NCBI RefSeq assembly: GCF_000620165.1 | Contig: NZ_JHVN01000010.1 | Location: forward strand, 78,016-142,015 | Reading direction: 5' to 3' | Length of the DNA: 64,000 nt | Source of the DNA: Anoxybacillus tepidamans PS2 | GTDB lineage: Bacteria > Bacillota > Bacilli > Bacillales > Anoxybacillaceae | Shown: piece by piece, positions 8,464-17,507 of the stretch | How positions within the stretch are numbered: the stretch's first letter is position 1 | Layout of the letters: the number at the start of each line of letters is the position of its first letter | The notes under the pieces: generated by a model | What the model saw: the letters and a program-made list of their open reading frames with translations, nothing else | Told to the model about the DNA's origin: nothing | Database searches by the model: none | Position numbers and translations under genes: made by a program

Positions 8464-8577
8464 GTTGTACCTCTCCTCCATCTCATAATGCTCTTTATAG
8501 TTTTTGCAAGTCGATTAGAATCATGCATATTAAGCCGATGAGGAGAGATGGCGATAAGAGTGAAACAGGCATTGGCA

Positions 8578-9396
8578 TTATGTATTTGGCAACGCTTCCT
8601 TGGTATAGATAGAAACCCACGGCCGGCTATGTTCCCAATGAACTTTTAATTTTAGCTGGAAGGCTTCCGATAAACATTCATCTGTTAATACGTCTTCCTT
8701 TTTCCCGCTAGCCACGATTTTTCCATCTTTTAGTAACAACACATGAGTGATTTCTTCAATGATTTCCTCAATATAGTGAGTGACATATAGGACGTGGCAT
8801 TGTTTGTGCTTGATAATGTCTTTGATGGATGATAGTAGCTCTTCGCGGGTGAAAAGATCCAACCCTACTGATGGCTCGTCTAATATTAATAAGCTCGGCT
8901 TGGCCATGAGCGCTCTCGCGATGAGGACCTTTCTCTTTTCACCTTGCGATAAAGTAGCATAGTTTTTTTGTTTTAAATGATCCATTCGGAAGGATGCCAA
9001 AAGCTGTTCTGCTTGCTTGCGATCTTCTTCCGTCATTTCATCGTACAGTCCGATGGTTGCGAACTTTCCGCTGACTACAATATCCTCTACTGTTTCTAAT
9101 GCGAGCGTCTGATGGAAATGATCGAGAAAGCTGCTAACAAACCCAATTTGCTTGCGAAGCTCTGGCAAGTTGGTTTTTCCGAATGTGTGTCCTAAGACAG
9201 AAGCCTCCCCTCTTGTTGGATATTGATAGCCGGATACAATATTTAACAATGACGTTTTTCCGGAGCCGTTTAAACCTAGTATGGCCCAGTGTTCGTTTTC
9301 ATGGACTTTCCAGTGAATATCTTTTAAAATCAGCCGGTCTTCCTTGATCAATGATACATTTTCCATTGTTAAGATCGTTCTCACTTTATATTTCAC
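8578..9396 (-). CDS. ABC transporter ATP-binding protein, YlmA-like
   Basis: A 272-residue single ATPase domain with Walker A (GLNGSGKTS), Q-loop, the signature LSQGEKRKV, Walker B (LLILDEPS) and switch His (YVTHYIEE). It matches the YlmA type of Bacillus ATPases, which are encoded without a membrane partner, and none is adjacent here. The role is therefore unknown; some relatives act on molybdate-type or unidentified substrates, others may not transport. The start is uncertain: GTG at 9396 or GTG at 9384, both near GGGAG, or the ATG at 9366. Confidence 0.8.
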   Translation of the reverse strand: MKYKVRTILTMENVSLIKEDRLILKDIHWKVHENEHWAILGLNGSGKTSLLNIVSGYQYPTRGEASVLGHTFGKTNLPELRKQIGFVSSFLDHFHQTLALETVEDIVVSGKFATIGLYDEMTEEDRKQAEQLLASFRMDHLKQKNYATLSQGEKRKVLIARALMAKPSLLILDEPSVGLDLFTREELLSSIKDIIKHKQCHVLYVTHYIEEIIEEITHVLLLKDGKIVASGKKEDVLTDECLSEAFQLKLKVHWEHSRPWVSIYTKEALPNT

Positions 9397-9476
9397 TCCC
9401 GTTTATTAAGATTGATAAAGGTAAAATTTCTTCCGTATCCCTCATATTAAAACTGATTTGGGCCAATACATAAGAC

Positions 9477-9884
9477 TCAATCTCGGGTTAGTTGACTAAA
9501 TCTAATAATGTTTTTTACTTGCTTGTTAAACGCTGGATTGCTCTTATAGTAGACCCCTTTCAGTTTCCCTGTTACAAAATCCCCAATTTCCTGCTCATCA
9601 TGATAAGCCTTTACGGAGTATGGATATAGTAAAGTAGGAGCCCTCTCTTCCTGGTTTTCGTCGCGAATGAAGGTGATATTTCCAACTCGATTCACCCAGC
9701 TTTCGATACGTTTCGGATCGGTGATTATTTTGTGTTGGCCGTTGTTCTCGTTTATAATTTCAATCTTTGTAATTTCATGCGTTTGATAGATGGAGGCGAA
9801 ATCGACTTTCACTTGCTCGTGTTGACACGATAGTAGCTGAGGAGTCATCAATAATAGATAGATATTTCGCAAAACATTCCTCAA
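9477..9884 (-). CDS. Hypothetical lipoprotein
   Basis: A 135-residue protein with a short hydrophobic N-terminus ending in LLSC, a plausible lipobox. The remainder is a small soluble domain with KIEIINENNGQHKIITD and a run of alternating polar and hydrophobic residues suggesting beta strands. I do not recognise the family. The start is a TTG at 9884 preceded by GGAG at a short distance, so the initiation site is not certain. It lies between the YlmA-like ATPase and the divergent RocB-type peptidase. Confidence 0.55.
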   Translation of the reverse strand: MRNVLRNIYLLLMTPQLLSCQHEQVKVDFASIYQTHEITKIEIINENNGQHKIITDPKRIESWVNRVGNITFIRDENQEERAPTLLYPYSVKAYHDEQEIGDFVTGKLKGVYYKSNPAFNKQVKNIIRFSQLTRD

Positions 9885-10045
9885 CGTTCTCCATCCCTAT
9901 TTGCCCCCTCTTTATAATAAGGAAACGGATATATGGTGTGAGCAATTCCTTTCAGTTTTCCATTATTTTACCACGATTAGAATTGATGTTTATATATTTT
10001 TTTGTATATTATGAATTTACAAAACAAAGAGGAGGAATGAATGGA

Positions 10046-11695
10046 ATGCTTCGTTGCCGCGAAGAAGTGCTTGCTTTTACCAAACAGCTCGTCCAAATTG
10101 AAAGCATTGTGAACACGGACGGGGAAAAAGCGATTGCTCATTGGTTATTTCAACTCTTGTCTTCGTTTCCTTATTTTATGAATCATCCGACTCATATTGC
10201 TTTATCACCAACGATTGGAGATGACATGGAAAGATATAATGTGCTTGCGTTTGTAAAAGGGACTAAAGGCGCTAGCAATCGTACAGTGATTCTGATGGGT
10301 CATATGGACACCGTCGGCATTGATGATTTTAATCATTTAAAAGATTATGCCTGCTCCCCTGATGAATTGATGGAAAGGCTCAAATATCAGGAATTGCCTT
10401 TCTGCGCAAAACAACATATTGAGTCTGGCGATTGGTTATTCGGCCGTGGTGTTCTTGACATGAAAAGCGGGCTAGCGAGCCATCTCTATTTACTTAAGTA
10501 TTATTCCGAACATCCGGAACAGCTGGATGGAAACATCGTATTTTTAGCAGAATGCGATGAAGAAGACGGTTCACATGGAATTTTATCGGCATTAAAAATA
10601 CTGAAAAAATGGCGAAAGGAGCATGGATTTGATTATATTGCAGCCATTAATGCTGATTTTGTGTCTCCCCGCTTTGAAGGGGATGAAAACCGCTACATAT
10701 ATAAAGGAACGGTCGGAAAGCTTTTACCGTCATTTTTTATTACCGGTGCTGAAACGCATGTAGGCTCTTGTTTTGAGGGGCTTGACCCTAATTTCATTGC
10801 GGCAGAATTGACCAAGCAGATTGATTATAATCCGACACTTTGCAACGAAGCATATGGGGAAACGACAGTGCCCCCTGTTTCCCTCAAACAAACGGATTTA
10901 AAACCGTCTTATACAGTGCAAACAGCGTTATCAGCCTATGTGTATTATAATTTTTTCATCCACTCTTGGTCGCCGAAAGATGTATTAGAAAAGCTAAAAC
11001 AAGAGGCGATGGTTGCCTTTCAGCGGGCGCTTTCCTTATTTGAAGAGCGGTATCAGCAATATTGTTCTTTAAGCGGTGAACCCTTTACCCCGATTCCTTG
11101 GCAACCGAGGGTGCTCACATATGAAGAAATGGAGCAACTTTTAGTGAAGGAGCATGGTGACGCTTTCACCGCACATATGGAGCGGTTTAAGCAAGAGCTT
11201 TTGCTGAATAAGGAACTGGATACGCGCATGTTTTCGGTTAGAGTTGTAGAAGAAGCGTGGAAGTGGATGAAAGATAAAAGCCCTGCTATCATTTTGTTTT
11301 ATTCATCTCTCTATTCACCAAGAATTGAATTGACCGGAAAAACAAAAAAGGAACAAGTGCTTATTGCGGCGTTAGAACAAGCCGTAAAAGCTATACAGCC
11401 TCACTATCAGCATCCTATCGTCATTCGAAACTTTTTCCCTTATATTTCGGACATGAGTTTCGTAGCCTTAAGCGATGATGAAGATGGCATTAAAGCGGTA
11501 GCCAAAAACAACCCTAGTTGGGGAACGAAACATTATGTAGAATATCAGGATATTCGTGATCTTAATATACCTGTCATTAATATCGGGCCGTATGGTATGG
11601 ATGCTCATAAAAAGCTTGAAAGAATGGAAATCACTTATTCAACGGAAATGGTGCCGAATCTAACACATCGTGTGATACAAAAGTTGATAGGTTGA
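10046..11695 (+). CDS. rocB: M20 family peptidase, RocB-type
   Basis: A 549-residue metallo-hydrolase of clan MH. Metal-site motifs of the M20 family are visible: GHMDTVG, GRGVLDMKSG and ECDEEDGSHG. The long insert and length agree with RocB proteins (about 550-570 residues), encoded with arginine catabolism genes in Bacillus, although the reaction of RocB is not firmly established. No other roc gene is adjacent. The ATG at 10046 is ten bases after GGAGG; the frame continues upstream to 9938 without a ribosome site. A bidirectional terminator at 11852-11886 closes the gene and the SASP gene that faces it. Confidence 0.75.
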   Translation: MLRCREEVLAFTKQLVQIESIVNTDGEKAIAHWLFQLLSSFPYFMNHPTHIALSPTIGDDMERYNVLAFVKGTKGASNRTVILMGHMDTVGIDDFNHLKDYACSPDELMERLKYQELPFCAKQHIESGDWLFGRGVLDMKSGLASHLYLLKYYSEHPEQLDGNIVFLAECDEEDGSHGILSALKILKKWRKEHGFDYIAAINADFVSPRFEGDENRYIYKGTVGKLLPSFFITGAETHVGSCFEGLDPNFIAAELTKQIDYNPTLCNEAYGETTVPPVSLKQTDLKPSYTVQTALSAYVYYNFFIHSWSPKDVLEKLKQEAMVAFQRALSLFEERYQQYCSLSGEPFTPIPWQPRVLTYEEMEQLLVKEHGDAFTAHMERFKQELLLNKELDTRMFSVRVVEEAWKWMKDKSPAIILFYSSLYSPRIELTGKTKKEQVLIAALEQAVKAIQPHYQHPIVIRNFFPYISDMSFVALSDDEDGIKAVAKNNPSWGTKHYVEYQDIRDLNIPVINIGPYGMDAHKKLERMEITYSTEMVPNLTHRVIQKLIG

Positions 11696-11851
11696 GGAAC
11701 ATAAGGAGAGATCGTCGGCGAATTTTGGAGTTGGAATCGCTCTTTTTGTTGTACATCAAACTCGAATTCTCGGCATTTTGTCACTGGGCCTTGGTCGATA
11801 TTGCGAACTGAATGGTTCATCCCCCCTGCTTTGTCGCTTAACGGGAAGATG

Positions 11852-11886
11852 AAAAGGTGCCCCTTTTACTCAGAGAGGCACCTTTT
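11852..11886. terminator. Bidirectional terminator between rocB-like gene and SASP gene
   Basis: AAAAGGTGCC pairs with GGCACCTTTT, giving T runs on both strands between convergent genes. Confidence 0.8.
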
Positions 11887-11913
11887 GAGGTTTTGAGCGA
11901 AATCTGTAACCGA

Positions 11914-12138
11914 TTAATGGATAACCGGAGGAACAGCAGATTGCAACTTTTGCTGAGCGATAGACACTAAACGTCTTGTAATCTCCCCGCCGACAGATCC
12001 GTTGGCGCGAGATGTTGTATCCGGACCAAGGACAACCCCAAACTCGCGTGCGATTTCTAGCTTCATTTGTTCGATCGCAGCAGCGGCGTTTGGAATTAAA
12101 ATTTCATTCGTGTTATTACCTCGTTGAATTTGTTGCAT
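11914..12138 (-). CDS. Alpha/beta-type small acid-soluble spore protein
   Basis: A 74-residue DNA-binding spore protein. The two family signatures are present: [11 protein letters not shown] near residues 25-35, containing the GPR protease cleavage region, and [16 protein letters not shown] towards the C-terminus. Such proteins saturate spore DNA and give UV and heat resistance, and are degraded by GPR on germination. I start at the ATG at 12138, about ten bases beyond the AAAGGAG site; the ATG at 12153 overlaps that site and is unlikely. A sigma-G-like promoter is upstream. Confidence 0.93.
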   Translation of the reverse strand: MQQIQRGNNTNEILIPNAAAAIEQMKLEIAREFGVVLGPDTTSRANGSVGGEITRRLVSIAQQKLQSAVPPVIH

Positions 12139-12173
12139 TGGCAATCTAATCATCTCCTTTAATATTTTGTTAT

Positions 12174-12203
12174 TAATATTGATTAAAAAAATCGTTTTAT
12201 TCG
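12174..12203 (-). promoter_or_regulatory. Possible sigma-G promoter of the SASP gene
   Basis: On the minus strand CGAATA (12198-12203), 17 bases, AATATTA (12174-12180). This is close to the TGAATA and CATANTA pattern of forespore genes and lies at the right place. Confidence 0.4.
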
Positions 12204-12279
12204 TGCTTTATATAGGTAATTTATGGGATATATAAGATATAAGGATTTAGTGATATGAAAATAAACTGAACCACAAATA

Positions 12280-12363
12280 AATAAAGCCGACTAGACATAG
12301 ATAGGTCATGCGCTTTGATGAATGTTGCGCACGATCGTTCATTTTGTCCGTCGGCTTTTATAT
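12280..12363 (-). terminator. Probable terminator after the DUF2935 gene
   Basis: AAAGCCGAC pairs with GTCGGCTTT over a long loop that contains a smaller hairpin; T-rich sequence follows on the minus strand. Confidence 0.55.
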
Positions 12364-12451
12364 AAAGGTGGTAGAATCGCTTTTTGTTCACTTGCTTGTA
12401 TTTCGCGTTGCTTTCACTTTATCGCCCCTTATGGATAATGGATAGAAAAAG

Positions 12452-13255
12452 TTAATGCCTTTCGTTTAGTCTTGGTTTCGTTGGATCACAATTCGGTTTT
12501 TCTAAGTTGGCTGATTCGGCTAGCTTCATTAAATAATAGCACTCTTCACGAAACATGTGATCTGCCATTAATGCAGAAAATGTGCCAAGCGCTTTGTTGC
12601 TAAGTTTAAGTTCTTCTAGCTCGTGCAGAAAGTGCTGGAACAGTTTGATCGCTAACGCCGCATCGGAATTCATTTTTTCTAATGCGGGGAAAGAGGATAT
12701 ATTGGCTCGTAAATAGCCTGTCATTTCCACTGCTTTTAAATAAAAATCTTCAAACTGCTTTTTATATTGTTCACTTTTCTCTTTGAAAGGTTTCTCCACA
12801 TCATCCAGATTCGACGATATGGAACCTGCATGGCCGGCTGCATCTAACAGCCAAAGGAGATGGTGATGAAGTTCATGATATACCGGAGGGATTTGGTTTG
12901 TTTTAAAAAACTGTAACAATCTTAAATATTCTTCTAACTCGTTCACCATGTGGTTCAGAAATGTAGGAGAAAGATGGATTTTAATATTGCCTACCAAATG
13001 TTTTTTGATGAGGCGTAATTTAAATTCCCGAAGCTTTAATGCCTCTGCTTCGGCTGCGGCCGTCAACTGTGAGAGGTTTTCTGATTCGGCTCGGCTAAGA
13101 AGGGCATCGAATATTTGAATAAACCGGGAGGCGATTTCAATTTCCTCTTTTTCGCTTGGGGCCAAAGCTTCGTAGATAAATCGAGAATGGTCGCCCAAGA
13201 TTTGCAGCCAAAATCGGTGCTCAAATCTCGCCTTCTCTTCCAATGTTCCATTCAT
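12452..13255 (-). CDS. DUF2935 domain protein
   Basis: A 267-residue, mostly helical protein of the DUF2935 type common in Bacillales and Clostridia. Two repeated helical halves are visible, each with His/Glu clusters: FEHRFWLQILGDHSRF at the start, HELHHHLLWLLDAAGHA in the middle and MADHMFREECYY near the C-terminus. The pattern suggests a four-helix metal-binding fold, by inference. The biological role is not known. The ATG at 13255 is preceded by AAGGTGGAGGG at good spacing. The upstream region holds copy 2 of the 60-bp repeat. Confidence 0.8.
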   Translation of the reverse strand: MNGTLEEKARFEHRFWLQILGDHSRFIYEALAPSEKEEIEIASRFIQIFDALLSRAESENLSQLTAAAEAEALKLREFKLRLIKKHLVGNIKIHLSPTFLNHMVNELEEYLRLLQFFKTNQIPPVYHELHHHLLWLLDAAGHAGSISSNLDDVEKPFKEKSEQYKKQFEDFYLKAVEMTGYLRANISSFPALEKMNSDAALAIKLFQHFLHELEELKLSNKALGTFSALMADHMFREECYYLMKLAESANLEKPNCDPTKPRLNERH

Positions 13256-13373
13256 TATATACCCTCCACCTTTCAAAAGATGTCAAACCACTTATAATGT
13301 TTATTCAAATCAAGTGGCCGTGATGAATCCATAATAGACTACGTTATGTAAGGTGGAGAGTATAGTGCTGCGA

Positions 13374-13433
13374 TTTTTAACACATTCACCGAGAAGTCTC
13401 CCACCTCTAAGCAAAGTGTAGGTGGGAGAGGTT
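13374..13433 (-). repeat. 60-bp palindromic repeat, copy 2
   Basis: Read on the minus strand it begins AACCTCTCCCACC, forms a 10-bp stem, and ends CGGTGAATGTGTTAAAAA, as copy 1 at 5115-5174 does. Both copies are 60 bp and their tails face each other, so the pair is an inverted repeat bracketing about 8.2 kb. Confidence 0.7.
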
Positions 13434-13449
13434 TATTGGTATAAAAAAA

Positions 13450-14328
13450 TTACATTTGTTTCATCATCCATACTTGGTTGACAATAGGCTGAAACCCTAT
13501 TTGTTTTAAGAGTGAATATGTTAATGGAGAATGGTTGACGGGTACATTGGGGACCACTCTAACCACATCATCACCAAAAGAACCAAAAACTCGGCTGAGC
13601 AAGAAACGAATAATTCCTTCCGCATCTTTTCTCTCTGGATGGGCTTCGCATTGAAATAATATTGTTCTTTCATGCTTTCCATTAACATTAAAGACTCTCC
13701 GATAGTAAGCATATCCAATATCGAACCCATGCTCATCTTTTACGATCAGCGCCTCGCCGTCCTTGGCACTTTGCCATTGTGTTTGCCACGGGTTTTGTCC
13801 TTTGTAAAATGGCAGGAAGCTCACTTCTTGAGGGATCGTTTGCTCTACTATGTACTCTTGAATGGAACCAAACGGGTTGGGCTGCGCGCCTTTTAGCTCT
13901 AAATATTCAAGGTCATCGACGATTTCGTATCCCATTTTTTCATAGAGGGAAATCGCTTTTTGATTATCGCTGATAGCCTCTAATGTCGCAAGTTCAACAC
14001 CCTCCTCTTGATAAATTGCAAGCGTTGTCTCCATTAACGCTTTTCCAATTCCTTTTCCCCGATAGGCAGAGGCGACCCCTGTTCCGCCATTCCAGGCTAT
14101 TTTTGTTTTATTGAAAAGACGAACGCCATTTTTTACGATACCAATCGGTTCATGACCTTGAAAAGCGACGATGGACAATTTAGGAGATAACCCCTCCCCG
14201 ACAAGCCTCTTCACAAAGTTGTCTACGGTTGTCGTCGCGTCAAAATAATACCCCTCAAATCCGGCATTCCAAGCTTTCACTGCCTCTTCGAATGTGCATT
14301 CCGATAATCGCTTTATTTTTAACGTCAT
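13450..14328 (-). CDS. GNAT family N-acetyltransferase
   Basis: A 292-residue protein with one clear acetyl-CoA-binding GNAT domain in the first 150 residues: YRGKGIGKALMETTL (motif A) and NQKAISLYEKMGYE (motif B). The C-terminal half has a weaker acetyltransferase-like fold (ILFQCEAHPERKDAEGIIRFLLS), so a tandem-GNAT arrangement is possible. The acceptor is unknown. AGAGGGG precedes the ATG. The gene is alone, with copy 2 of the 60-bp repeat directly downstream. Confidence 0.82.
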   Translation of the reverse strand: MTLKIKRLSECTFEEAVKAWNAGFEGYYFDATTTVDNFVKRLVGEGLSPKLSIVAFQGHEPIGIVKNGVRLFNKTKIAWNGGTGVASAYRGKGIGKALMETTLAIYQEEGVELATLEAISDNQKAISLYEKMGYEIVDDLEYLELKGAQPNPFGSIQEYIVEQTIPQEVSFLPFYKGQNPWQTQWQSAKDGEALIVKDEHGFDIGYAYYRRVFNVNGKHERTILFQCEAHPERKDAEGIIRFLLSRVFGSFGDDVVRVVPNVPVNHSPLTYSLLKQIGFQPIVNQVWMMKQM

Positions 14329-14541
14329 GGCTAGATGTTCCCCTCTCTTTTTTATAAATAATTATGTGGCAAATGATGCAGATCTACTTGATAATAATTC
14401 CATAAAAATTTTATACAATTATAACTTGTATCATTGAGGTCGTGCCTCTGTCTCTAATATTTTGTACGCATTCATAAGAGGAGATAATGGAGATTGCTGC
14501 GTTTGTAAAGCAATTCCGTCAATGATCCATTCATCGGTGCC

Positions 14542-15273
14542 TTATAAGTGTTTGATGCGTAGGCGGTATTGCTCAATATAATTTCGATTATGCTCGAACC
14601 CTCCTTCGACATTTCCGCTCATAAAGATCGGCGGGGCAATGTTGAAGCGAATGAGTTCCTCTACGACTTCAGCGATTAGCATATTTAAAATGAATGCTCC
14701 TACCACCGTGGAACCAGGGGCTGTTTTTATATCTAACCGGGGAATTTCAACTAGGGCATCTCCGTAAGGAAGCTGGCTATCAATGACAATATGCGCCAGT
14801 TCGTAAAGCTTTTTACCCGAGGGATGGCGAGAAGGTGCTTGGGAATAAGCGGAGGATGTAATGGCAATGACTTTTAACCCTTTTTTAACGGCTTCCATAG
14901 CCATTTCGATCGGCAATACATTCACTCCTGAGTTCGATGCAATAATCATAACTTCATTGGATTGAATGGTATATTGATTTAAAATAATCGAAGCATATCC
15001 TGGCATTCTCTCGATCATGGAGCTTTTAACGGCTCCTTCATGAAGCATCACGCTCGGTTCAAGAATGGGGTTAATCGGCACCAACCCACCTGCGCGATAG
15101 AACACTTCCTCAGCCAGCATATGCGAATGGCCGCAGCCGAAAATATGCAAAAGCCCGCCTTCCTTAATGGAAAGGGCGATCATACGGGCTGCTTTCGTAA
15201 TCGATTCCCATTGCGTTTCTTCCACTAGTTGAAGCTGTTGTTGGATGAGTTGCGCATATTTTTTTCCTAACAT
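14542..15273 (-). CDS. SIS domain sugar-phosphate-binding protein (UPF0309 type)
   Basis: A 243-residue protein with a SIS fold: FGCGHSHMLAEE near residues 45-56 and VMIIASNSGVN further on are the usual sugar-phosphate loops. The length and pattern agree with the UPF0309 group. It lies 97 bases after nagP on the same strand, behind AAGGAGGTGA, so it probably belongs to amino-sugar catabolism, acting on a phosphorylated amino sugar. It is too short and different for the two-SIS-domain GlmS and is not an obvious MurQ. The precise reaction is not established. Confidence 0.8.
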   Translation of the reverse strand: MLGKKYAQLIQQQLQLVEETQWESITKAARMIALSIKEGGLLHIFGCGHSHMLAEEVFYRAGGLVPINPILEPSVMLHEGAVKSSMIERMPGYASIILNQYTIQSNEVMIIASNSGVNVLPIEMAMEAVKKGLKVIAITSSAYSQAPSRHPSGKKLYELAHIVIDSQLPYGDALVEIPRLDIKTAPGSTVVGAFILNMLIAEVVEELIRFNIAPPIFMSGNVEGGFEHNRNYIEQYRLRIKHL

Positions 15274-15324
15274 CTTTCGTTTTCACCTCCTTGGTGCTTG
15301 ATCGTTTTTATAGTGGGTATTAGA

Positions 15325-15362
15325 TATCGCAGACCATCTCATTTATAGATATGGCCTGCGAT
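15325..15362 (-). terminator. Hairpin between nagP and the SIS gene
   Basis: ATCGCAGGCCAT pairs with ATGGTCTGCGAT on the minus strand. It lacks a good U-tract and sits upstream of a further gene in the same direction, so partial termination or RNA processing is more likely than full termination. Confidence 0.45.
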
Positions 15363-15369
15363 CGTTCTA

Positions 15370-16737
15370 TTATAACTTTTTCATTTCGTTAGCCACAAAC
15401 TCCACATCGGTGCCAACGACCACTTGAAGATCGGTTTGGTTTAGACGAATAACCCCTTTTGCTCCTAGGCGTTTCAGTTCATGTTCATTGACTTTTGACA
15501 TATCGTTGACTTTTAGGCGCAAACGCGTTATGCAGTTATCAATTTGTGCCAGATTTTCTTTGCCCCCTAACGCTTTCATATATTGATGGGCCAGTTGATC
15601 ATATTTGTTGTTTGCTGCGGTCGAAGCGCTTTCCATCTTCTTTTCCTCATCTTCATCTTCCCGTCCCGGTGTTTTTAAATCTAATTTCTTAATAAGGACG
15701 TAGAAAACAACAAAATAAATGAGGCCGTAAATCACTCCTTGCACGAGCAGCAAAAATGGCTTTTTAGCGATTCCCCAGTTTAAGAAAAAGTCAATCGCTC
15801 CGGCTGAAAAGCCGAACCCATGATGGATGCCTAGCTCTGTTGCAATGAACAGCGAAAGACCTGTTAAGACGGCATGAACAAAATAAAGCAATGGCGATAA
15901 AAACATAAATAAAAACTCAATCGGTTCGGTTACCCCTGTTAAAAACGAGGTAAAGGCCACTCCAATCAATGCGCCAGCAACCGCTTTGCGGCGCTCTTTT
16001 TTGGCTGTAGCGATCATGGCAAGCGCCGCCGCTGGAAGACCGAACATCATCACTGGGAAAAAGCCCGCCATAAAAATGCCTGCACTAGGATCTCCGGCGA
16101 AGAAGCGGTTCAAGTCTCCCGTCTTTCCGTTAAACTCCCCAAACACAAACCATACTAAGCTATTTAACACATGGTGCAGCCCGACAGGAATTAACAATCG
16201 GTTTAAAAACCCGAAAATCCCGACTCCAACGGCCCCAGCGCCAACAATCCATTCGCCGACGGTATTGATTCCGCTTTGAATCGGCGGCCACACATAGCCA
16301 AACACAATCGCTAATATCAGCATGGTAAACGACGTAATAATCGGCACAAATCGCTTGCCGCCAAAAAATCCGAGCCAGTCGGGCAATTTGATGTTATGAT
16401 AGCGATTGTATAAAAGTCCCGCTGTAATTCCGGAAATAAATCCGCCTAGTACCGACATATTAATCTTATCGTTGATCGAAGCCGCTCCTTTGGTTAATAC
16501 AAAGTACCCGATGGCGCCAGCTAAAGCGGCTGCTCCATTGTTATCCTTTGCCAGCCCTACAGCAATCCCGATCGCAAATAGCAATGCTAAATTGGAAAAA
16601 ATCGCATCCCCTGTTGCGGCGATAAAAGGAACATTCAACAAATCAGGTTGCCCTAAACGAAGCAATAACGCAGCCGCCGGAAGGACAGCAATGGGAAGCA
16701 TGAGCGCTTTTCCGAGCCGTTGGAAAAATCCTAACAT
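15370..16737 (-). CDS. nagP: PTS system N-acetylglucosamine-specific EIICB component
   Basis: A 455-residue PTS permease. The EIIC membrane domain (about residues 1-360) starts FFQRLGKALMLPIAVLPAA and contains GVTEPIEF, the sugar-site loop. The EIIB domain follows, with the phosphorylated Cys in NCITRLRL at about residue 402. No EIIA domain is attached, so phosphate must come from another protein, as for B. subtilis NagP. It imports GlcNAc as GlcNAc-6-phosphate, the substrate of NagA. The ATG at 16737 has GGAGAGAGG upstream; the open frame reaches 16782. It is the last gene of the nagA-nagB-nagR-nagP group. Confidence 0.92.
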   Translation of the reverse strand: MLGFFQRLGKALMLPIAVLPAAALLLRLGQPDLLNVPFIAATGDAIFSNLALLFAIGIAVGLAKDNNGAAALAGAIGYFVLTKGAASINDKINMSVLGGFISGITAGLLYNRYHNIKLPDWLGFFGGKRFVPIITSFTMLILAIVFGYVWPPIQSGINTVGEWIVGAGAVGVGIFGFLNRLLIPVGLHHVLNSLVWFVFGEFNGKTGDLNRFFAGDPSAGIFMAGFFPVMMFGLPAAALAMIATAKKERRKAVAGALIGVAFTSFLTGVTEPIEFLFMFLSPLLYFVHAVLTGLSLFIATELGIHHGFGFSAGAIDFFLNWGIAKKPFLLLVQGVIYGLIYFVVFYVLIKKLDLKTPGREDEDEEKKMESASTAANNKYDQLAHQYMKALGGKENLAQIDNCITRLRLKVNDMSKVNEHELKRLGAKGVIRLNQTDLQVVVGTDVEFVANEMKKL

Positions 16738-16784
16738 ATATACCCTCTCTCCTTTTCCTATCATCTTTTCACAAGCCATCAAGC

Positions 16785-17507
16785 TTATCTTTCCATCTCA
16801 ATCATGAATTTGTAGCGGTCCGCCCGATAAATCGATTTGACGACTTCAAGCGGCTGTCCGGCTTCTAAATAGCTGTTGCGCTGAATCAAGAGCACCGGTG
16901 CGCCTTCTTTAATGTGTAAAAGGTCTGCTTCCATTTTTCGCGCGATAGATGCTTCTAATACTTGAGTAGCCGAGCGAATGGTGAATCCTAGCTGATGTTC
17001 GATAAACTCATAAAAGGAACCGCTTACAATTTCTTTTGTTAAATTCGGAACGAGCGAGCAAGGAACATATGCGGTTTCTAACGCCATCGGCAACTGGTCG
17101 GCAAGGCGAATACGACGGATTTCGTAAACATCGTCCCCTTCCTGAATATGAAGCTGCTGCGCTAGCGATGCATTCGCTGGAATGATGCAAAAATTTAATA
17201 CTTTCGTCCCTGGTTCCATGCCTCTTGCCCGCATATCTTCAGAAAAGCTTGTGAGCCCTTTTAAAGGCTGTTCGATTTTTTTAGTGGCGACAAACGTTCC
17301 TTTTCCCCTTTGCCTTACTAAATATCCATCGTTCACTAAATTGTTAATCGCTTGGCGAACCGTCATTCTGCTAATGTCGTACCTTTCCGCCCATTCTCGC
17401 TCGGACGGGATCATTTCCCCTGGCTCGAGTTCCCCTTTTTCAATCATTTCTCTAATCCCTTGTTCAAGTTGATAATAGATAGGAAGCGGTGAATGTTTAT
17501 TAATCAT
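16785..17507 (-). CDS. nagR: GntR/HutC family repressor NagR
   Basis: A 240-residue regulator with an N-terminal winged helix (PIYYQLEQGIREMIEKGELE, PSEREWAERYDISRMTVRQA) and a C-terminal UTRA effector domain. It matches NagR (YvoA), which represses GlcNAc use and is released by phosphorylated amino sugars such as GlcN-6-phosphate. It starts within the nagB stop (ATGA overlap), so the two are translationally coupled. A 17-bp NagR operator is present upstream of nagA at 19481-19497, which implies autoregulation of the whole operon. Confidence 0.93.
   Translation of the reverse strand: MINKHSPLPIYYQLEQGIREMIEKGELEPGEMIPSEREWAERYDISRMTVRQAINNLVNDGYLVRQRGKGTFVATKKIEQPLKGLTSFSEDMRARGMEPGTKVLNFCIIPANASLAQQLHIQEGDDVYEIRRIRLADQLPMALETAYVPCSLVPNLTKEIVSGSFYEFIEHQLGFTIRSATQVLEASIARKMEADLLHIKEGAPVLLIQRNSYLEAGQPLEVVKSIYRADRYKFMIEMER

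Noticed and set aside
14430..14541. 35 further codons in frame after the SIS gene stop
   Set aside because: An open stretch of that length is expected by chance, the SIS protein has its full family length, and I recognise no domain.
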